From Cardiobacterium sp. Marseille-Q4385 (lineage in GTDB: Bacteria > Pseudomonadota > Gammaproteobacteria > Cardiobacteriales > Cardiobacteriaceae), in the NCBI RefSeq assembly GCF_916618745.1, contig NZ_OU745373.1, positions 1,004,001 through 1,068,000 of the forward strand: DNA of 64,000 nucleotides. Direction: 5' to 3'. A model generated the notes under the pieces. The model saw nothing but the letters and a program-made list of their open reading frames with translations, ran no database searches and was not told where the DNA came from. A program made the position numbers and the translations under genes. The stretch's first letter is position 1, and each line of letters begins with the position of its first letter. Shown piece by piece: positions 1 through 8,600 of this stretch.

Positions 1-157
1 AATCACCATCCGCCAAGGTGTAATGGCCGACACGCACACCAGGCACATCGGTCAAGCGATCATATGTGCCGCTAGGCAAAATACTCGGCGGCAAAGCGCG
101 GTGGAGACGCCAATAATCCAGCAATAATTGCAGACGAACATGATGATAGGCACTCAT
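1..157 (-). CDS. P1-family (S58, DmpA-like) peptidase, N-terminal fragment
   Basis: Only the first 52 codons are in the window; the gene runs off the left edge. The start is the ATG at 157-155, preceded by a CGGAG ribosome-binding site. Residues 35-47 read LTDVPGVRVGHYT, the N-terminal signature of the P1 family (DmpA L-aminopeptidase/D-esterase and relatives), whose precursors cut themselves into two chains to expose a catalytic serine. The catalytic part lies outside the window, so activity cannot be judged. It is the last gene on this side and is separated from the ribosomal cluster by about 700 bases. The family call rests on this one motif. Confidence 0.62.
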   Translation of the reverse strand, partial: MSAYHHVRLQLLLDYWRLHRALPPSILPSGTYDRLTDVPGVRVGHYTLADGD

Positions 158-854
158 GGGGATACTCCGTGTTATGGATTTCCCCTAGCTTACACCGTTT
201 ATCCTGCATAGACAGCAAGAGTAAACTTCTCAACATACCCCGCAATAAAAGAGCCCTTTAACAGCAGAGGTGTTGCAAAAACCAATTGTCATAGACAAGG
301 CTGTGGAAACGGGGCATAAAATAACTATACATACCACACAGATATTAACTAGGAGCATTCTCTTCCTTTAAGCGCACACATTGAAATGTAGTACGCCAAA
401 ACCTAGCAAAATATATAGTTGAATCGATAAAAAGCATAACAAAGTGTGCCACCGTAGATGTACAGACAGTAAGACAAGGTGATACAACGCCATTACAATT
501 TTTCAGATGTTTAACTGAAAATTAAAACGTCCCTAATAACAGTAGCAAGAAGAATTAGGACTAGCTTTAGCCTTCACCATGTTATTATTCTTTATTTTGG
601 CAATATCGTTTACAGTACGATATATCTTCATAATAATCACATAGTCATTTTATGAAATACCTGCCAAGCAGGCAACACAGCCAGATTATTTCTGGGATTA
701 ATACCACTTCCTACAATTGACAGATTCTTATATTTGGAAACGTAACAAGCTTTTACTTACTTCAGTGACTAGCTCCATAATACACATAGAATTAGTGCCT
801 ACAAACAGTATCATTTGTAGGCACTAAATTAACCAAGAATTATAAACAATTCTC
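158..854. other. AT-rich intergenic region, no gene seen
   Basis: About 700 bases lie between the peptidase start and the end of rplQ. I see no reading frame with a plausible ribosome-binding site and no tRNA. A small hairpin (CCTGC/GCAGG) lies at 660-672. The only strong element is the inverted repeat at 792-827, listed separately. The peptidase promoter presumably lies in the left part. Confidence 0.6.
792..827 (-). terminator. perfect 14-bp inverted repeat after rplQ
   Basis: TTAGTGCCTACAAA (792-805) and its exact reverse complement (814-827) enclose an 8-base loop. It lies 28 bases beyond the rplQ stop codon, at the end of the whole ribosomal cluster, so it probably ends that transcript. 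The following T-run is weak, which leaves open an RNA-stabilising or processing role. Confidence 0.6.
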
Positions 855-1235
855 TTACGACTCTTCTACCATCGCCGGACGATCAACAAATTCAACGTAA
901 GCCATCGGCGCTTGGTCACCTGCACGATAACCACATTTCAGGATCCGTACATAGCCACCTGGACGCTCTTTATAGCGCGGTACAATTTCTGAAAATAATT
1001 TCTGCACAGCCTTGCGATCACGCAGACGCGAAAATGCAATTCGACGCCCCGCCACATCATCATGCCTTTTTGCATGAGTAATAATAGGTTCAATAACAGC
1101 ACGCAGATCTTTTGCCTTGGGCAAAGTTGTTTTAATCAGTTCATGTTCAATTAGCGAAACTGACATATTTTTGAACATCGCTTTACGATGTGCGCTTGTA
1201 CGATTAAACTTACGACCAGACAATTTATGTCTCAT
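855..1235 (-). CDS. rplQ: 50S ribosomal protein L17
   Basis: 126 residues, about the usual length (127 in E. coli). The N-terminus MRHKLSGRKFNRTSAHRKAM is the L17 signature, and the protein ends in an acidic tail (VEES). L17 sits near the exit of the peptide tunnel. It is the last gene of the alpha operon, 29 bases downstream of rpoA, as in most proteobacteria. Nothing odd is seen, and the identification is secure from sequence and position. Confidence 0.97.
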   Translation of the reverse strand: MRHKLSGRKFNRTSAHRKAMFKNMSVSLIEHELIKTTLPKAKDLRAVIEPIITHAKRHDDVAGRRIAFSRLRDRKAVQKLFSEIVPRYKERPGGYVRILKCGYRAGDQAPMAYVEFVDRPAMVEES

Positions 1236-1264
1236 AAAAAACTCCCAATAACAAATGGAACGGG

Positions 1265-2224
1265 TTAGTGATTTTCACTACCAGACCAGTTATCTAAATC
1301 CATGCCAAGTTCTAAGCCATGTGCAGCTAGAACTTCTTTAATCTCATTCAGCGATTTCTTCCCTAGATTTGGTGTCTTCAAAAGCTCGACTTCCGTTCTA
1401 CGGACCAAATCACCAATATTATTAATATTTTCTGCTTTAAGACAGTTAGCGCTACGTACCGTAAGCTCTAAGTCATCAACCGGCCGTAACAGCACTGGAT
1501 CAACCTGAGCCTCTTCTACTGCCTCTGCCTCAATTTCTGTTGACTCCAAATTGACAAAAACAGCTATCTGTTTATGGAGAATAGTCGCTGCTTGTCGAAT
1601 TGCTTGCTCCGGATCAATTGTTCCGTTTGACTCAATATCAATAACCAGCTTATCCAAATCAGTGTGTTGCTCAACACGAGCAGCCTCTACACGATAGGCA
1701 ATACGCTTAATAGGGCTAAAAGAGGCATCAATACGCAAAATATTAGGCGTTGCATTATTCTCTTGAGCTGCGACCTGATAACCTCGCCCTTTCTCTACAA
1801 CAACTGTCATATTGAAAGGAACATCTTGGGTTAGATGAGCAACTATATGTTCTGGATTACAAATTTCAATACTAGCAGGAGCCTTAAATTGTCCTGCTTT
1901 AACTGCACCAGCTTTACTAACGGACAAACGCATTTCTGCACGTTCACCTTCATGTAAAATCAAAGCTAGTCCTTTCAAATTTAACAAAACATCAATAACG
2001 TCTTCGCTAACACCCTCAATAGCTGAGTACTCGTGCAGAACGCCATCAATCTCACATTCAGTAACAGCAGCGCCTTCAATGGAAGACAGCAGAACGCGAC
2101 GCAACGCTGTTCCCAACGTATAGCCAAAACCACGTTCCAGTGGCTCCAGCGTAACTCGTGACATATTCAATCCAATTTCTTGAATCTTAACAATACGCGG
2201 AGTCAACAATTCTGATAAAGCCAT
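1265..2224 (-). CDS. rpoA: DNA-directed RNA polymerase subunit alpha
   Basis: 319 residues, slightly shorter than the E. coli protein (329). The N-terminal assembly domain covers about residues 1-230, with a LGTALRRVLLSS helix near residue 40. A linker leads to the C-terminal domain at about 245-310. That domain carries TVRSANCLKAE near residue 255, so the conserved Arg, Asn and Cys that contact the UP element and activators (about R257, N260, C261) are present. It lies between rpsD and rplQ in the alpha operon. No truncation or insertion is seen. Confidence 0.98.
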   Translation of the reverse strand: MALSELLTPRIVKIQEIGLNMSRVTLEPLERGFGYTLGTALRRVLLSSIEGAAVTECEIDGVLHEYSAIEGVSEDVIDVLLNLKGLALILHEGERAEMRLSVSKAGAVKAGQFKAPASIEICNPEHIVAHLTQDVPFNMTVVVEKGRGYQVAAQENNATPNILRIDASFSPIKRIAYRVEAARVEQHTDLDKLVIDIESNGTIDPEQAIRQAATILHKQIAVFVNLESTEIEAEAVEEAQVDPVLLRPVDDLELTVRSANCLKAENINNIGDLVRRTEVELLKTPNLGKKSLNEIKEVLAAHGLELGMDLDNWSGSENH

Positions 2225-2276
2225 ATCAAACGCCTATAAAAACAAAATAAAGAGACAGAAAATAACAAAAAATGCT

Positions 2277-2897
2277 TCACTTAGAATATAGTTCTACAAC
2301 TAGCGATTCATTAATATCTGGAGACAAATCAATACGTTCAGGCACACGCTTAAACAAACCTGACATTTTCGCCGTATCCACCTCAATCCAATCAACAAAT
2401 CCCCGTTGCGCTGCAACTTCTAAAGAACTTTGAATACGCAACTGCTTACGGCTTTTCTCACGCACTGCCACAATATCCTCTGCATTGACTTGATAAGAGG
2501 CTATGGTCACACGCTTACCATTAACTTCAATAGCTCCGTGTGAGACCAATTGACGTGATTCAGCACGTGTAGCACCGTACCCCATACGGTATACGACATT
2601 ATCCAAACGCTGTTCCAAAAATTGCAGTAAGTTTTCCCCTGTAGAGCCTTTTCTCTGAGATGCTTTTTTATAATAATTACGAAATTGACGTTCCAACACC
2701 CCGTAAATACGCTTCAGCTTCTGCTTTTCACGCAACTGATTTCCATAATCAGACAACCGTCCACGGCGAACACCATGCTGACCTGGTGCAGAACCCATAT
2801 TACATTTGGATTCAGTAGGACGAATCCCAGATTTCAATTCAAGATCAACGCCTTCTCTACGAGCCAGGCGACACTTAGGTCCGATATATCTAGCCAT
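2277..2897 (-). CDS. rpsD: 30S ribosomal protein S4
   Basis: 206 residues, the usual length. It starts MARYIGPKCRLARREG and has the APGQHG block near residue 40 and an S4 RNA-binding domain at about 95-160 (LDNVVYRMGYGATRAESRQL). S4 is a primary 16S rRNA binder. In E. coli it is also the translational repressor of the alpha operon; whether the rpsM leader here binds S4 cannot be told by eye. It is followed by rpoA after 52 bases. Confidence 0.97.
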   Translation of the reverse strand: MARYIGPKCRLARREGVDLELKSGIRPTESKCNMGSAPGQHGVRRGRLSDYGNQLREKQKLKRIYGVLERQFRNYYKKASQRKGSTGENLLQFLEQRLDNVVYRMGYGATRAESRQLVSHGAIEVNGKRVTIASYQVNAEDIVAVREKSRKQLRIQSSLEVAAQRGFVDWIEVDTAKMSGLFKRVPERIDLSPDINESLVVELYSK

Positions 2898-2920
2898 TAA
2901 TCAAATACTCCGTGCAAAAA

Positions 2921-3322
2921 TTAAACGCGACGCTTCTTAGGAGGACGGCAACCATTATGCGGAATGGGTGTTACGTCTGTAATGCTATGAATATTAAAAC
3001 CTACTGTATTTAATGCGCGTACAGCAGACTCACGCCCTGGACCAGGACCTTTAATATTAACATCAAGATTCTGAACACCATATTCTTTAGCAGCATTACC
3101 TGCTCGCTCAGCAGCGACCTGCGCCGCAAACGGAGTACTCTTTCTTGATCCGCGGAAACCAGAACCACCAGCAGTTGCCCAAGAAAGCGTGTTACCCTGC
3201 CCATCAGTGATGGTCACGATAGTATTATTAAAAGAAGCATGGACATGCGCAACAGCGTCCACAACAACACGCTTTGCTTTTTTTCTTACATTTTTTTGTT
3301 TACTAGTAGTAGCTTTAGCCAT
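2921..3322 (-). CDS. rpsK: 30S ribosomal protein S11
   Basis: 133 residues; E. coli S11 has 129. It contains the ASFNNTIVTITDGQGN block and ends with PIPHNGCRPPKKRRV, the conserved C-terminal signature that contacts the small-subunit platform. The N-terminal 15 residues are Lys/Thr rich and slightly longer than in E. coli. It sits between rpsM and rpsD with short gaps (16 and 23 bases), the standard alpha-operon order. Confidence 0.97.
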   Translation of the reverse strand: MAKATTSKQKNVRKKAKRVVVDAVAHVHASFNNTIVTITDGQGNTLSWATAGGSGFRGSRKSTPFAAQVAAERAGNAAKEYGVQNLDVNIKGPGPGRESAVRALNTVGFNIHSITDVTPIPHNGCRPPKKRRV

Positions 3323-3338
3323 AGGTTTTCTCTACATT

Positions 3339-3695
3339 TTATCGTTTAATTGGACGACGTGGACCTTTTCTAGTCCTAGCATTTGTTTTGGTGCGCTGAC
3401 CGCGCACAGGAAGACTACGGCGATGACGCAACCCCCGATAACAGCCTAAATCCATTAAACGTTTTATACTCATGGAAACTTGGCGACGCAAATCACCTTC
3501 CACCTGATATTCAGCGACTGCCGCACGCAGAGCATCTACCTCTGCATCAGATAAATCGCGAATTTTTTTTGACGGTTCAACCTTTGCCGCTACACAAATA
3601 TCTCGTGCGCGAGTCAAACCGATACCATAAATTGCTGTCAATGCAATAACAGCATGTTTTTGTGTTGGTACATTAATTCCAGCTATACGAGCCAT
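3339..3695 (-). CDS. rpsM: 30S ribosomal protein S13
   Basis: 118 residues, identical in length to E. coli S13. Recognised by MARIAGINVPTQKH at the N-terminus, the helix-hairpin-helix segment AIYGIGLTRARDIC, and the C-terminal RGLRHRRSLPVRGQRTKTNA tail that reaches the decoding region. It is the first gene of the alpha operon here. A 159-base AT-rich gap with promoter-like hexamers separates it from secY, so the operon may have its own promoter. Confidence 0.97.
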   Translation of the reverse strand: MARIAGINVPTQKHAVIALTAIYGIGLTRARDICVAAKVEPSKKIRDLSDAEVDALRAAVAEYQVEGDLRRQVSMSIKRLMDLGCYRGLRHRRSLPVRGQRTKTNARTRKGPRRPIKR

Positions 3696-3718
3696 TAAAA
3701 ACTCCCAAAAATTACCGA

Positions 3719-3746
3719 ATTATCAATATAATCCAGTTACAAACAA
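3719..3746 (-). promoter_or_regulatory. candidate alpha-operon promoter, proximal
   Basis: On the minus strand TTGTTT (3746-3741) and GATAAT (3724-3719) are separated by 16 bases, about 25 bases upstream of rpsM. It is one of two promoter-like pairs in the secY-rpsM gap. Supported only by hexamer matches in AT-rich DNA. Confidence 0.4.
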
Positions 3747-3791
3747 ATTACAAGATAAATAACGGACAATAAAAATATAATGCGTTTATCT

Positions 3792-3819
3792 ATTATAATA
3801 GCATAAAAAATCAACGCAA
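3792..3819 (-). promoter_or_regulatory. candidate alpha-operon promoter, distal
   Basis: On the minus strand TTGCGT (3819-3814) and a perfect TATAAT (3797-3792) are separated by 16 bases, in the gap after secY. The perfect -10 makes it the stronger of the two candidates. If used, rpsM-rpsK-rpsD-rpoA-rplQ would be transcribed separately from the spc genes with a leader of about 90 bases. Confidence 0.45.
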
Positions 3820-3854
3820 CAAAAAGAATCTTCTAGCCTTGGTCGGGGCCAAAC

Positions 3855-5180
3855 TTAGAGACCATTCCTATCAGCAAATCCGGATAGGTTCGCCCTCTTC
3901 ATAAGTTGCTCATACTGTTTCGACATAACATAAGACTGAACTTGCGCAACAAAATCCATCGCAACGACAACAGCAATAAGCAAAGAAGTACCACCAAAGA
4001 GAAAGAGAACCTGACCGCTTGCCGAACCCATATTCAGTAAAGAAGGTAGAACACATACAAAGGCAACATACAATGCCCCTACCAAGGTAAGCCTCTCCTG
4101 AACCATATCCAAATACTCAGAAGTTTGCCTGCCAGGTCGGAAACCCTGAATGAAAGCATTTGATTTCTTCAAGTTATCCGCTAATTCACGATTTTCAAAC
4201 ATCATAGCCGTATAAAAGAAGGAGAATAGAACTATGAGCAAAGAAAATGTAGCAACGTACAACCAGTTCCCTTGAGAAAAACCATGAGCCATATCAGAAA
4301 AATATCGCCCGATTGCCCCAGACATTCCACCCAACAATGCAAGACCTGAAACTATCAAAGTTATTATTGCGGAAGCGAAAATTGCTGGTATAACACCTGC
4401 CATATTAATTTTTAATGGCAAATGTGATCTTTTTCCCATACCAAGAGAACCTAAACCTTGTCGCTTTGCATAATGTATTGCAATTTGTCGTTGTGCGCGT
4501 TCTATAAATACAATAAAAGCAAATAATGCTATTATAATCAACAACATTAAAAAAAATCTAAAAAAGGTAATATCACCTTCTTTAGCCTGCACTATTAAAT
4601 TAACAATACCCGATGGTATATGGACAGCAATACCCGCAAAAATTAGCATTGAAATTCCATTACCAATACCACGTTCAGTTATTTGCTCTCCAAGCCACAT
4701 CATGAATAAAGCACCAGTCGCTAAGGACATAGTTCCAAGGAGCAAGAAATGCTGTCCTTGATATAAGGTTAGCCCTTGAGCCATAACCATCTTGGAGATA
4801 GCATACCCCTGCACAAGAGCAAAGCCAAGAGCCAAGTAACGCGTATATTGACTAATCTTCTTTTGTCCACTACTCCCCTGTTGACGCAACTCTTTAAGCG
4901 GTGGATACATATGTGTAAATAGCTGCAAAACAATCGAGGCTGAAATATAAGGAGCGACACCTAAAGCAAGTAGTGATGCATTACTCAATGCACCACCAGA
5001 AAACATATTAAAAAGCTGAAATATCGAGCCTTCACCGCTCTCGAACAGTTGTTGAACCTTTGCATGATCTATACCTGGTACCGGAATATGTGCACCAATG
5101 CGATAAACTATTAATGCAAAAACTAAATACCAGAGCCTAGATACCAATTCTTTATTAGAATTACTAACCGCTTTCGACAT
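3855..5180 (-). CDS. secY: Sec translocase channel subunit SecY
   Basis: 441 residues, the size expected for the ten-helix channel of the SecYEG translocase in the inner membrane. It has the N-terminal helix with RIGAHIPVPGID, the SGG plug region (NMFSGGALSNAS), and conserved cytoplasmic loops with ITERGIGNGISM (about residues 165-176) and FRPGRQTSEYL near residue 350. It is the last gene of the spc operon, 21 bases after rplO. No rpmJ (L36) follows it, unlike in E. coli; the gap to rpsM has no such frame. Confidence 0.97.
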   Translation of the reverse strand: MSKAVSNSNKELVSRLWYLVFALIVYRIGAHIPVPGIDHAKVQQLFESGEGSIFQLFNMFSGGALSNASLLALGVAPYISASIVLQLFTHMYPPLKELRQQGSSGQKKISQYTRYLALGFALVQGYAISKMVMAQGLTLYQGQHFLLLGTMSLATGALFMMWLGEQITERGIGNGISMLIFAGIAVHIPSGIVNLIVQAKEGDITFFRFFLMLLIIIALFAFIVFIERAQRQIAIHYAKRQGLGSLGMGKRSHLPLKINMAGVIPAIFASAIITLIVSGLALLGGMSGAIGRYFSDMAHGFSQGNWLYVATFSLLIVLFSFFYTAMMFENRELADNLKKSNAFIQGFRPGRQTSEYLDMVQERLTLVGALYVAFVCVLPSLLNMGSASGQVLFLFGGTSLLIAVVVAMDFVAQVQSYVMSKQYEQLMKRANLSGFADRNGL

Positions 5181-5201
5181 GGTTAAGCATCCCCTGAAAA
5201 G

Positions 5202-5639
5202 TCACTCAACAACGGAACCACCCGCAGCTTCTATGGCTTTTTTTGCGCCTGAAGTGACATAAACTCCTTTCAACCGCAAAGGAACGGAAACATCTCCACT
5301 CAAAAACACCTTAGCCCCCAGGGCAAAAATAGGAACAAGATTATTTGCTTTCAAGATAGCTAAATCTATTGTTTCCGAAGCTGAAAATATCTTCAATTCT
5401 GAAGTTCGAATCTGCGCAATCTTTTGTGCAGATAAGCTACGAAAACCACGCTTAGGTAAGCGTCGCTGCAAGGGCATTTGCCCCCCTTCAAAACCAACCT
5501 TATGGAAGCCACCAGCTCTCGCCTTTTGCCCCTTATGTCCTTTACCGCTAGTTTTTCCTAGCCCTGAACCAACGCCGCGTCCTAAACGTTTACGCTTAAC
5601 GTGAGAACCAGCCATCGGTTTTAAATTATTTAAAAACAT
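5202..5639 (-). CDS. rplO: 50S ribosomal protein L15
   Basis: 145 residues from the ATG at 5639 (MFLNNLKP...). A GTG two codons upstream could also serve, but an AGAGG site 8 bases before this ATG and the usual start of L15 favour it. The stop of rpmD overlaps the start as TAATG, so translation is probably coupled. The glycine- and lysine-rich N-terminus (KRLGRGVGSGLGKTSGKGHK) is the extended tail of L15 that threads into 23S rRNA. Confidence 0.95.
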   Translation of the reverse strand: MFLNNLKPMAGSHVKRKRLGRGVGSGLGKTSGKGHKGQKARAGGFHKVGFEGGQMPLQRRLPKRGFRSLSAQKIAQIRTSELKIFSASETIDLAILKANNLVPIFALGAKVFLSGDVSVPLRLKGVYVTSGAKKAIEAAGGSVVE

Positions 5640-5827
5640 TAGCACGCCTCTTCAATTTTTAAGAGATAAGAAATTTTATTAATCAGGCCTCTATTAGAAG
5701 GCGTATCATCTACAATGCATGATTGATGAATCTTCCTCAAACCTAGCGCAGATAAACACTGCTGATGATTATGCAATCGCCCAAATTTACTTTTAATCAA
5801 CGTAACCTTTATTTTCTTATCCGACAT
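5639..5827 (-). CDS. rpmD: 50S ribosomal protein L30
   Basis: 62 residues; E. coli L30 has 59. The pattern KIKVTLIKSKFGRLHNHQQC followed by LGLRKIHQS is the L30 ferredoxin-like fold signature. Its start overlaps the end of rpsE by 11 bases and its stop overlaps the start of rplO, so the three are likely translationally coupled. The C-terminal 15 residues (NKISYLLKIEEAC) are fairly divergent. Confidence 0.94.
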   Translation of the reverse strand: MSDKKIKVTLIKSKFGRLHNHQQCLSALGLRKIHQSCIVDDTPSNRGLINKISYLLKIEEAC

Positions 5828-6332
5828 TAGCCATCACCTCTTCAAGAGACTTTCCTCGCTTGGCTGCAATTTCACCAGGCGTAGTCATTCGCTCCAAACC
5901 AGCAATTGTTGCGCGCACAACATTTCCTGGGTTACGAGTTCCAATACATTTAGCCAAAACATCTTTAACCCCTAACACTTCAAAGACAGCTCTCATTGCC
6001 CCCCCCGCAATAATTCCTGTCCCTGCAGATGCAGGTTGCATATATACTTTAGCAGCGCCATGTGCACCTACAATAGGGTGTTGCAATGTATCATTATTCA
6101 AGATTATTTGAACCAAATTTTTCTTAGCTTGATCCATTGCTTTTTGAATTGCCATTGGCACCTCTTTAGCCTTTCCATAGCCGTAACCAACTCTACCGTT
6201 GCCATCACCGACAACTGTCAAGGCTGTAAAGGTAAATTGTCTCCCTCCTTTAACCACTTTTGTTACACGATTAACTGCTACTAGTTTTTCAAAAAACTCA
6301 CTATCCAAAGGACGATCTTTTTGCTGAGCCAT
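5817..6332 (-). CDS. rpsE: 30S ribosomal protein S5
   Basis: 171 residues; E. coli S5 has 167. The S5 double-stranded RNA-binding domain is at about 15-85 (VVKGGRQFTFTALTVVGDGN, then GRVGYGYGKAKEVP). The C-terminal domain contains GTGIIAGGAMRAVFEVLGV and RNPGNVVRATI. S5 helps set decoding accuracy and unwinds mRNA at the entry channel. It lies in the normal spc order between rplR and rpmD. Confidence 0.97.
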   Translation of the reverse strand: MAQQKDRPLDSEFFEKLVAVNRVTKVVKGGRQFTFTALTVVGDGNGRVGYGYGKAKEVPMAIQKAMDQAKKNLVQIILNNDTLQHPIVGAHGAAKVYMQPASAGTGIIAGGAMRAVFEVLGVKDVLAKCIGTRNPGNVVRATIAGLERMTTPGEIAAKRGKSLEEVMANVG

Positions 6333-6348
6333 CAGTTACTTTCCTAAA

Positions 6349-6705
6349 TCAAAAATTCAAACCTATTTCTCGAGCAGCATCCGCAAGCGCTTTAACTCGC
6401 CCATGATAGCGAAAACCACTACGATCAAAAACCACATCACAGAGCCCCAGTTCTTTAGCCTTCTGTGCAATTAATCTCCCAACTTTAGCTGCAGCTTCAA
6501 TATTGCCTGTATATTTCAGATCGGTCTTAACTCCTAGTTGTAGAGTAGATGCATCCACCAAAACTCTAGAGCCATCTGCACTAATAATTTGCGCATACAT
6601 ATGCTTAGGTGTCTTGTGAACAACCAAGCTAAGTTTTCCAGCTTCCCGAATATTTAAACGCGACCGCTTGGCACGCCGCATACGATTGATCTTTTTTACA
6701 TTCAT
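6349..6705 (-). CDS. rplR: 50S ribosomal protein L18
   Basis: 118 residues (117 in E. coli). It has a basic N-terminus (RMRRAKRSRLNIRE) and ends RSGFRYHGRVKALADAAREIGLNF, the conserved 5S-rRNA-binding C-terminus. L18 joins 5S rRNA to the central protuberance together with L5. It lies 15 bases after rplF and 16 before rpsE. Confidence 0.97.
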   Translation of the reverse strand: MNVKKINRMRRAKRSRLNIREAGKLSLVVHKTPKHMYAQIISADGSRVLVDASTLQLGVKTDLKYTGNIEAAAKVGRLIAQKAKELGLCDVVFDRSGFRYHGRVKALADAAREIGLNF

Positions 6706-6720
6706 TGTTATCTCCCTAAA

Positions 6721-7254
6721 TTATTTCTTCTTAGCTTCTTTCATTAAAATTCTTTCCTCTGCGTAACGAACGCCTTTGCCTTTATAGGGCTCTGGTGGAC
6801 GATAAGCACGTATTTTTGCCGCCACTTCACCAACTTGCTGTTTATCACTACCTTTAACGATAATTTCTGACTGGCTTGGCGTTTCAACAATAATACCTGG
6901 CGGAACAGAAAATTCAATGGGATGAGAGAATCCTAATGAAAGACTAAGCTTCTGCCCCTGAGCTTGGGCACGATAACCTACGCCGATCAGCTGCAAGCGC
7001 TTCTCAAATCCAACAGTAACGCCAATAACCATATTATGGACTAATGCGCGCATCGTTCCACACATGGCCCAATACGCCCCTTCTTGGCAGAGAGGTGACA
7101 AATAAAGAACTCCATTTTCTTGCTTAACCTTAATATAAGGATGCAACTCTAAAGTCAAAGACCCCTTGTCCCCTTTGACACTAACTGTCTGATCAGTAAT
7201 TGAAACATCAACCCCCCTAGGTATAGATATCGGCTGTTTTCCCACGCGTGACAT
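6721..7254 (-). CDS. rplF: 50S ribosomal protein L6
   Basis: 177 residues, as in E. coli. MSRVGKQPISIPRGVDVSI begins the first of two similar domains. The second ends with the family signature KIRAYRPPEPYKGKGVRYAE. L6 sits near the sarcin-ricin loop and the factor-binding site. The order rpsH-rplF-rplR is standard. Confidence 0.97.
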   Translation of the reverse strand: MSRVGKQPISIPRGVDVSITDQTVSVKGDKGSLTLELHPYIKVKQENGVLYLSPLCQEGAYWAMCGTMRALVHNMVIGVTVGFEKRLQLIGVGYRAQAQGQKLSLSLGFSHPIEFSVPPGIIVETPSQSEIIVKGSDKQQVGEVAAKIRAYRPPEPYKGKGVRYAEERILMKEAKKK

Positions 7255-7275
7255 TTTCTTACTCCTTAAAATATA

Positions 7276-7665
7276 TTAAGCTACATAGCAAATAATTTCG
7301 CCGCCTATCCCTTTCCGGCGGGCTTTCGAATCACTCATTACTCCTTGTGAAGTTGAAATAATCGCTATCCCTAAGCCACCGCGCACCAATGGAAGAGATT
7401 CCTTATTTCTAAAAAAACGAAGTCCCGGACGGCTTACACGCTTAATAAAATCTATAACAGGTCTACCCTGATAATATTTTAAGGTGATTACTAATTCGCT
7501 TTTTATATCTTCTCTTACGAAGAAGGATTGAATATACCCTTCTTCCTGTAGGACTGTAGCTATCGCTATCTTCTGTTTTGATGCTGGCATACTCACAACG
7601 GAGCGCCCTATGCGCTGCGCGTTACGAATACGTGTAAGCATGTCTGCAATTGGATCTGTTAACAT
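7276..7665 (-). CDS. rpsH: 30S ribosomal protein S8
   Basis: 129 residues when started at the ATG at 7665 (MLTDPIADMLTRIRN). A longer frame begins with another ATG eight codons upstream, but a GAGG site sits 7 bases before the inner ATG, and its length and sequence match the usual 130-residue S8. The C-terminal block GGLGIAIISTSQGVMSDSKA is the S8 signature. In E. coli S8 represses the spc operon by binding the rplE mRNA; no attempt was made to fold that site here. Confidence 0.95.
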   Translation of the reverse strand: MLTDPIADMLTRIRNAQRIGRSVVSMPASKQKIAIATVLQEEGYIQSFFVREDIKSELVITLKYYQGRPVIDFIKRVSRPGLRFFRNKESLPLVRGGLGIAIISTSQGVMSDSKARRKGIGGEIICYVA

Positions 7666-7735
7666 ATATACCTCATCAGTATCGGACATTATCTCGAATG
7701 TCTTGAACTTAAATTAAAAGAAATAAAAAAATAAA

Positions 7736-8044
7736 TTACCAACTCGACTTCTTGATACCTGGAATTTCTCCTCGCATCGCCAATTCACGCAATTTATTTC
7801 GCGAAAGACCAAATCTACGATAAACCGCATGTGGACGTCCTGTAATTCTGCAGCGACGCTGAATCCTTGCTGGTGAAGCGTCCCTAGGAAGCCTCTGTAG
7901 CTTTTCCTGTGCTAGCAAGCGTTCCTCATCGGAATAAAAATCAATTTTACGAACAATGTCTTTAAGTTCTTTACGCTTAGCCGCAAACTTCTGCACAAGT
8001 CTAATGCGTTTGGACTCTCGATTTATCATGCTTTTCTTAGCCAT
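7736..8044 (-). CDS. rpsN: 30S ribosomal protein S14 (zinc-free type)
   Basis: 102 residues from the ATG at 8044 (MAKKSMINRES); a TTG four codons further up is less likely. It is the long form of S14, like the 101-residue E. coli protein, and lacks the CxxC zinc ribbon of the short form. The C-terminal RCRITGRPHAVYRRFGLSRN is diagnostic. It follows rplE with an 8-base gap. Confidence 0.96.
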   Translation of the reverse strand: MAKKSMINRESKRIRLVQKFAAKRKELKDIVRKIDFYSDEERLLAQEKLQRLPRDASPARIQRRCRITGRPHAVYRRFGLSRNKLRELAMRGEIPGIKKSSW

Positions 8045-8052
8045 TATCTTAC

Positions 8053-8592
8053 TCAACTCCTAAAAGGAAATCCAAAAGATTCCAACAATGCCTTTGCATC
8101 AGTATCACTTTTTGCAGTTGTGGTAAAGGTAATGTCCATACCACGAACACCTTCCGTTTTCTCAAAATCTATTTCCGGAAAAATTATATGTTCCCGCACT
8201 CCAAAACTATAATTACCTCTACCATCAAATGATTTGGCGCTTAGGCCCCGAAAATCACGCGTTCTAGGTAAAGAAATATTAATCAACTTATCCAAGAATT
8301 CATACATTTGCTCTCTGCGCAATGTAACCTTACAACCAATAGGCCATCCATCTCTAATCTTAAAGCCCGCTATTGATTTTCTAGATTTGGTAATAAGAGC
8401 TTTTTGCCCAGCAATCAAGGACAAATCACGAACTGCACTATCCATTATTTTTTTATCATTTACCGCATCACCAACACCCATATTTATAGTTATCTTAGTT
8501 AACTTCGGCACTTCCATTATATTTCTTATCTTTAACTTAGATTGCAATTGCGAAACAAGCTCATTCTTATATTTTTCATATAATCTTGTCAT
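8053..8592 (-). CDS. rplE: 50S ribosomal protein L5
   Basis: 179 residues from the ATG at 8592 (MTRLYEKYKNEL), which matches E. coli L5 in length. The frame stays open upstream to a TTG, but alignment to the family favours the ATG. Signature segments are VPKLTKITINMGVGDA near residue 30 and the 5S-rRNA contact region GQKALITKSRKSIAGFK. L5 anchors 5S rRNA and touches the P-site tRNA. Confidence 0.96.
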   Translation of the reverse strand: MTRLYEKYKNELVSQLQSKLKIRNIMEVPKLTKITINMGVGDAVNDKKIMDSAVRDLSLIAGQKALITKSRKSIAGFKIRDGWPIGCKVTLRREQMYEFLDKLINISLPRTRDFRGLSAKSFDGRGNYSFGVREHIIFPEIDFEKTEGVRGMDITFTTTAKSDTDAKALLESFGFPFRS

Positions 8593-8600
8593 ATTGAACC

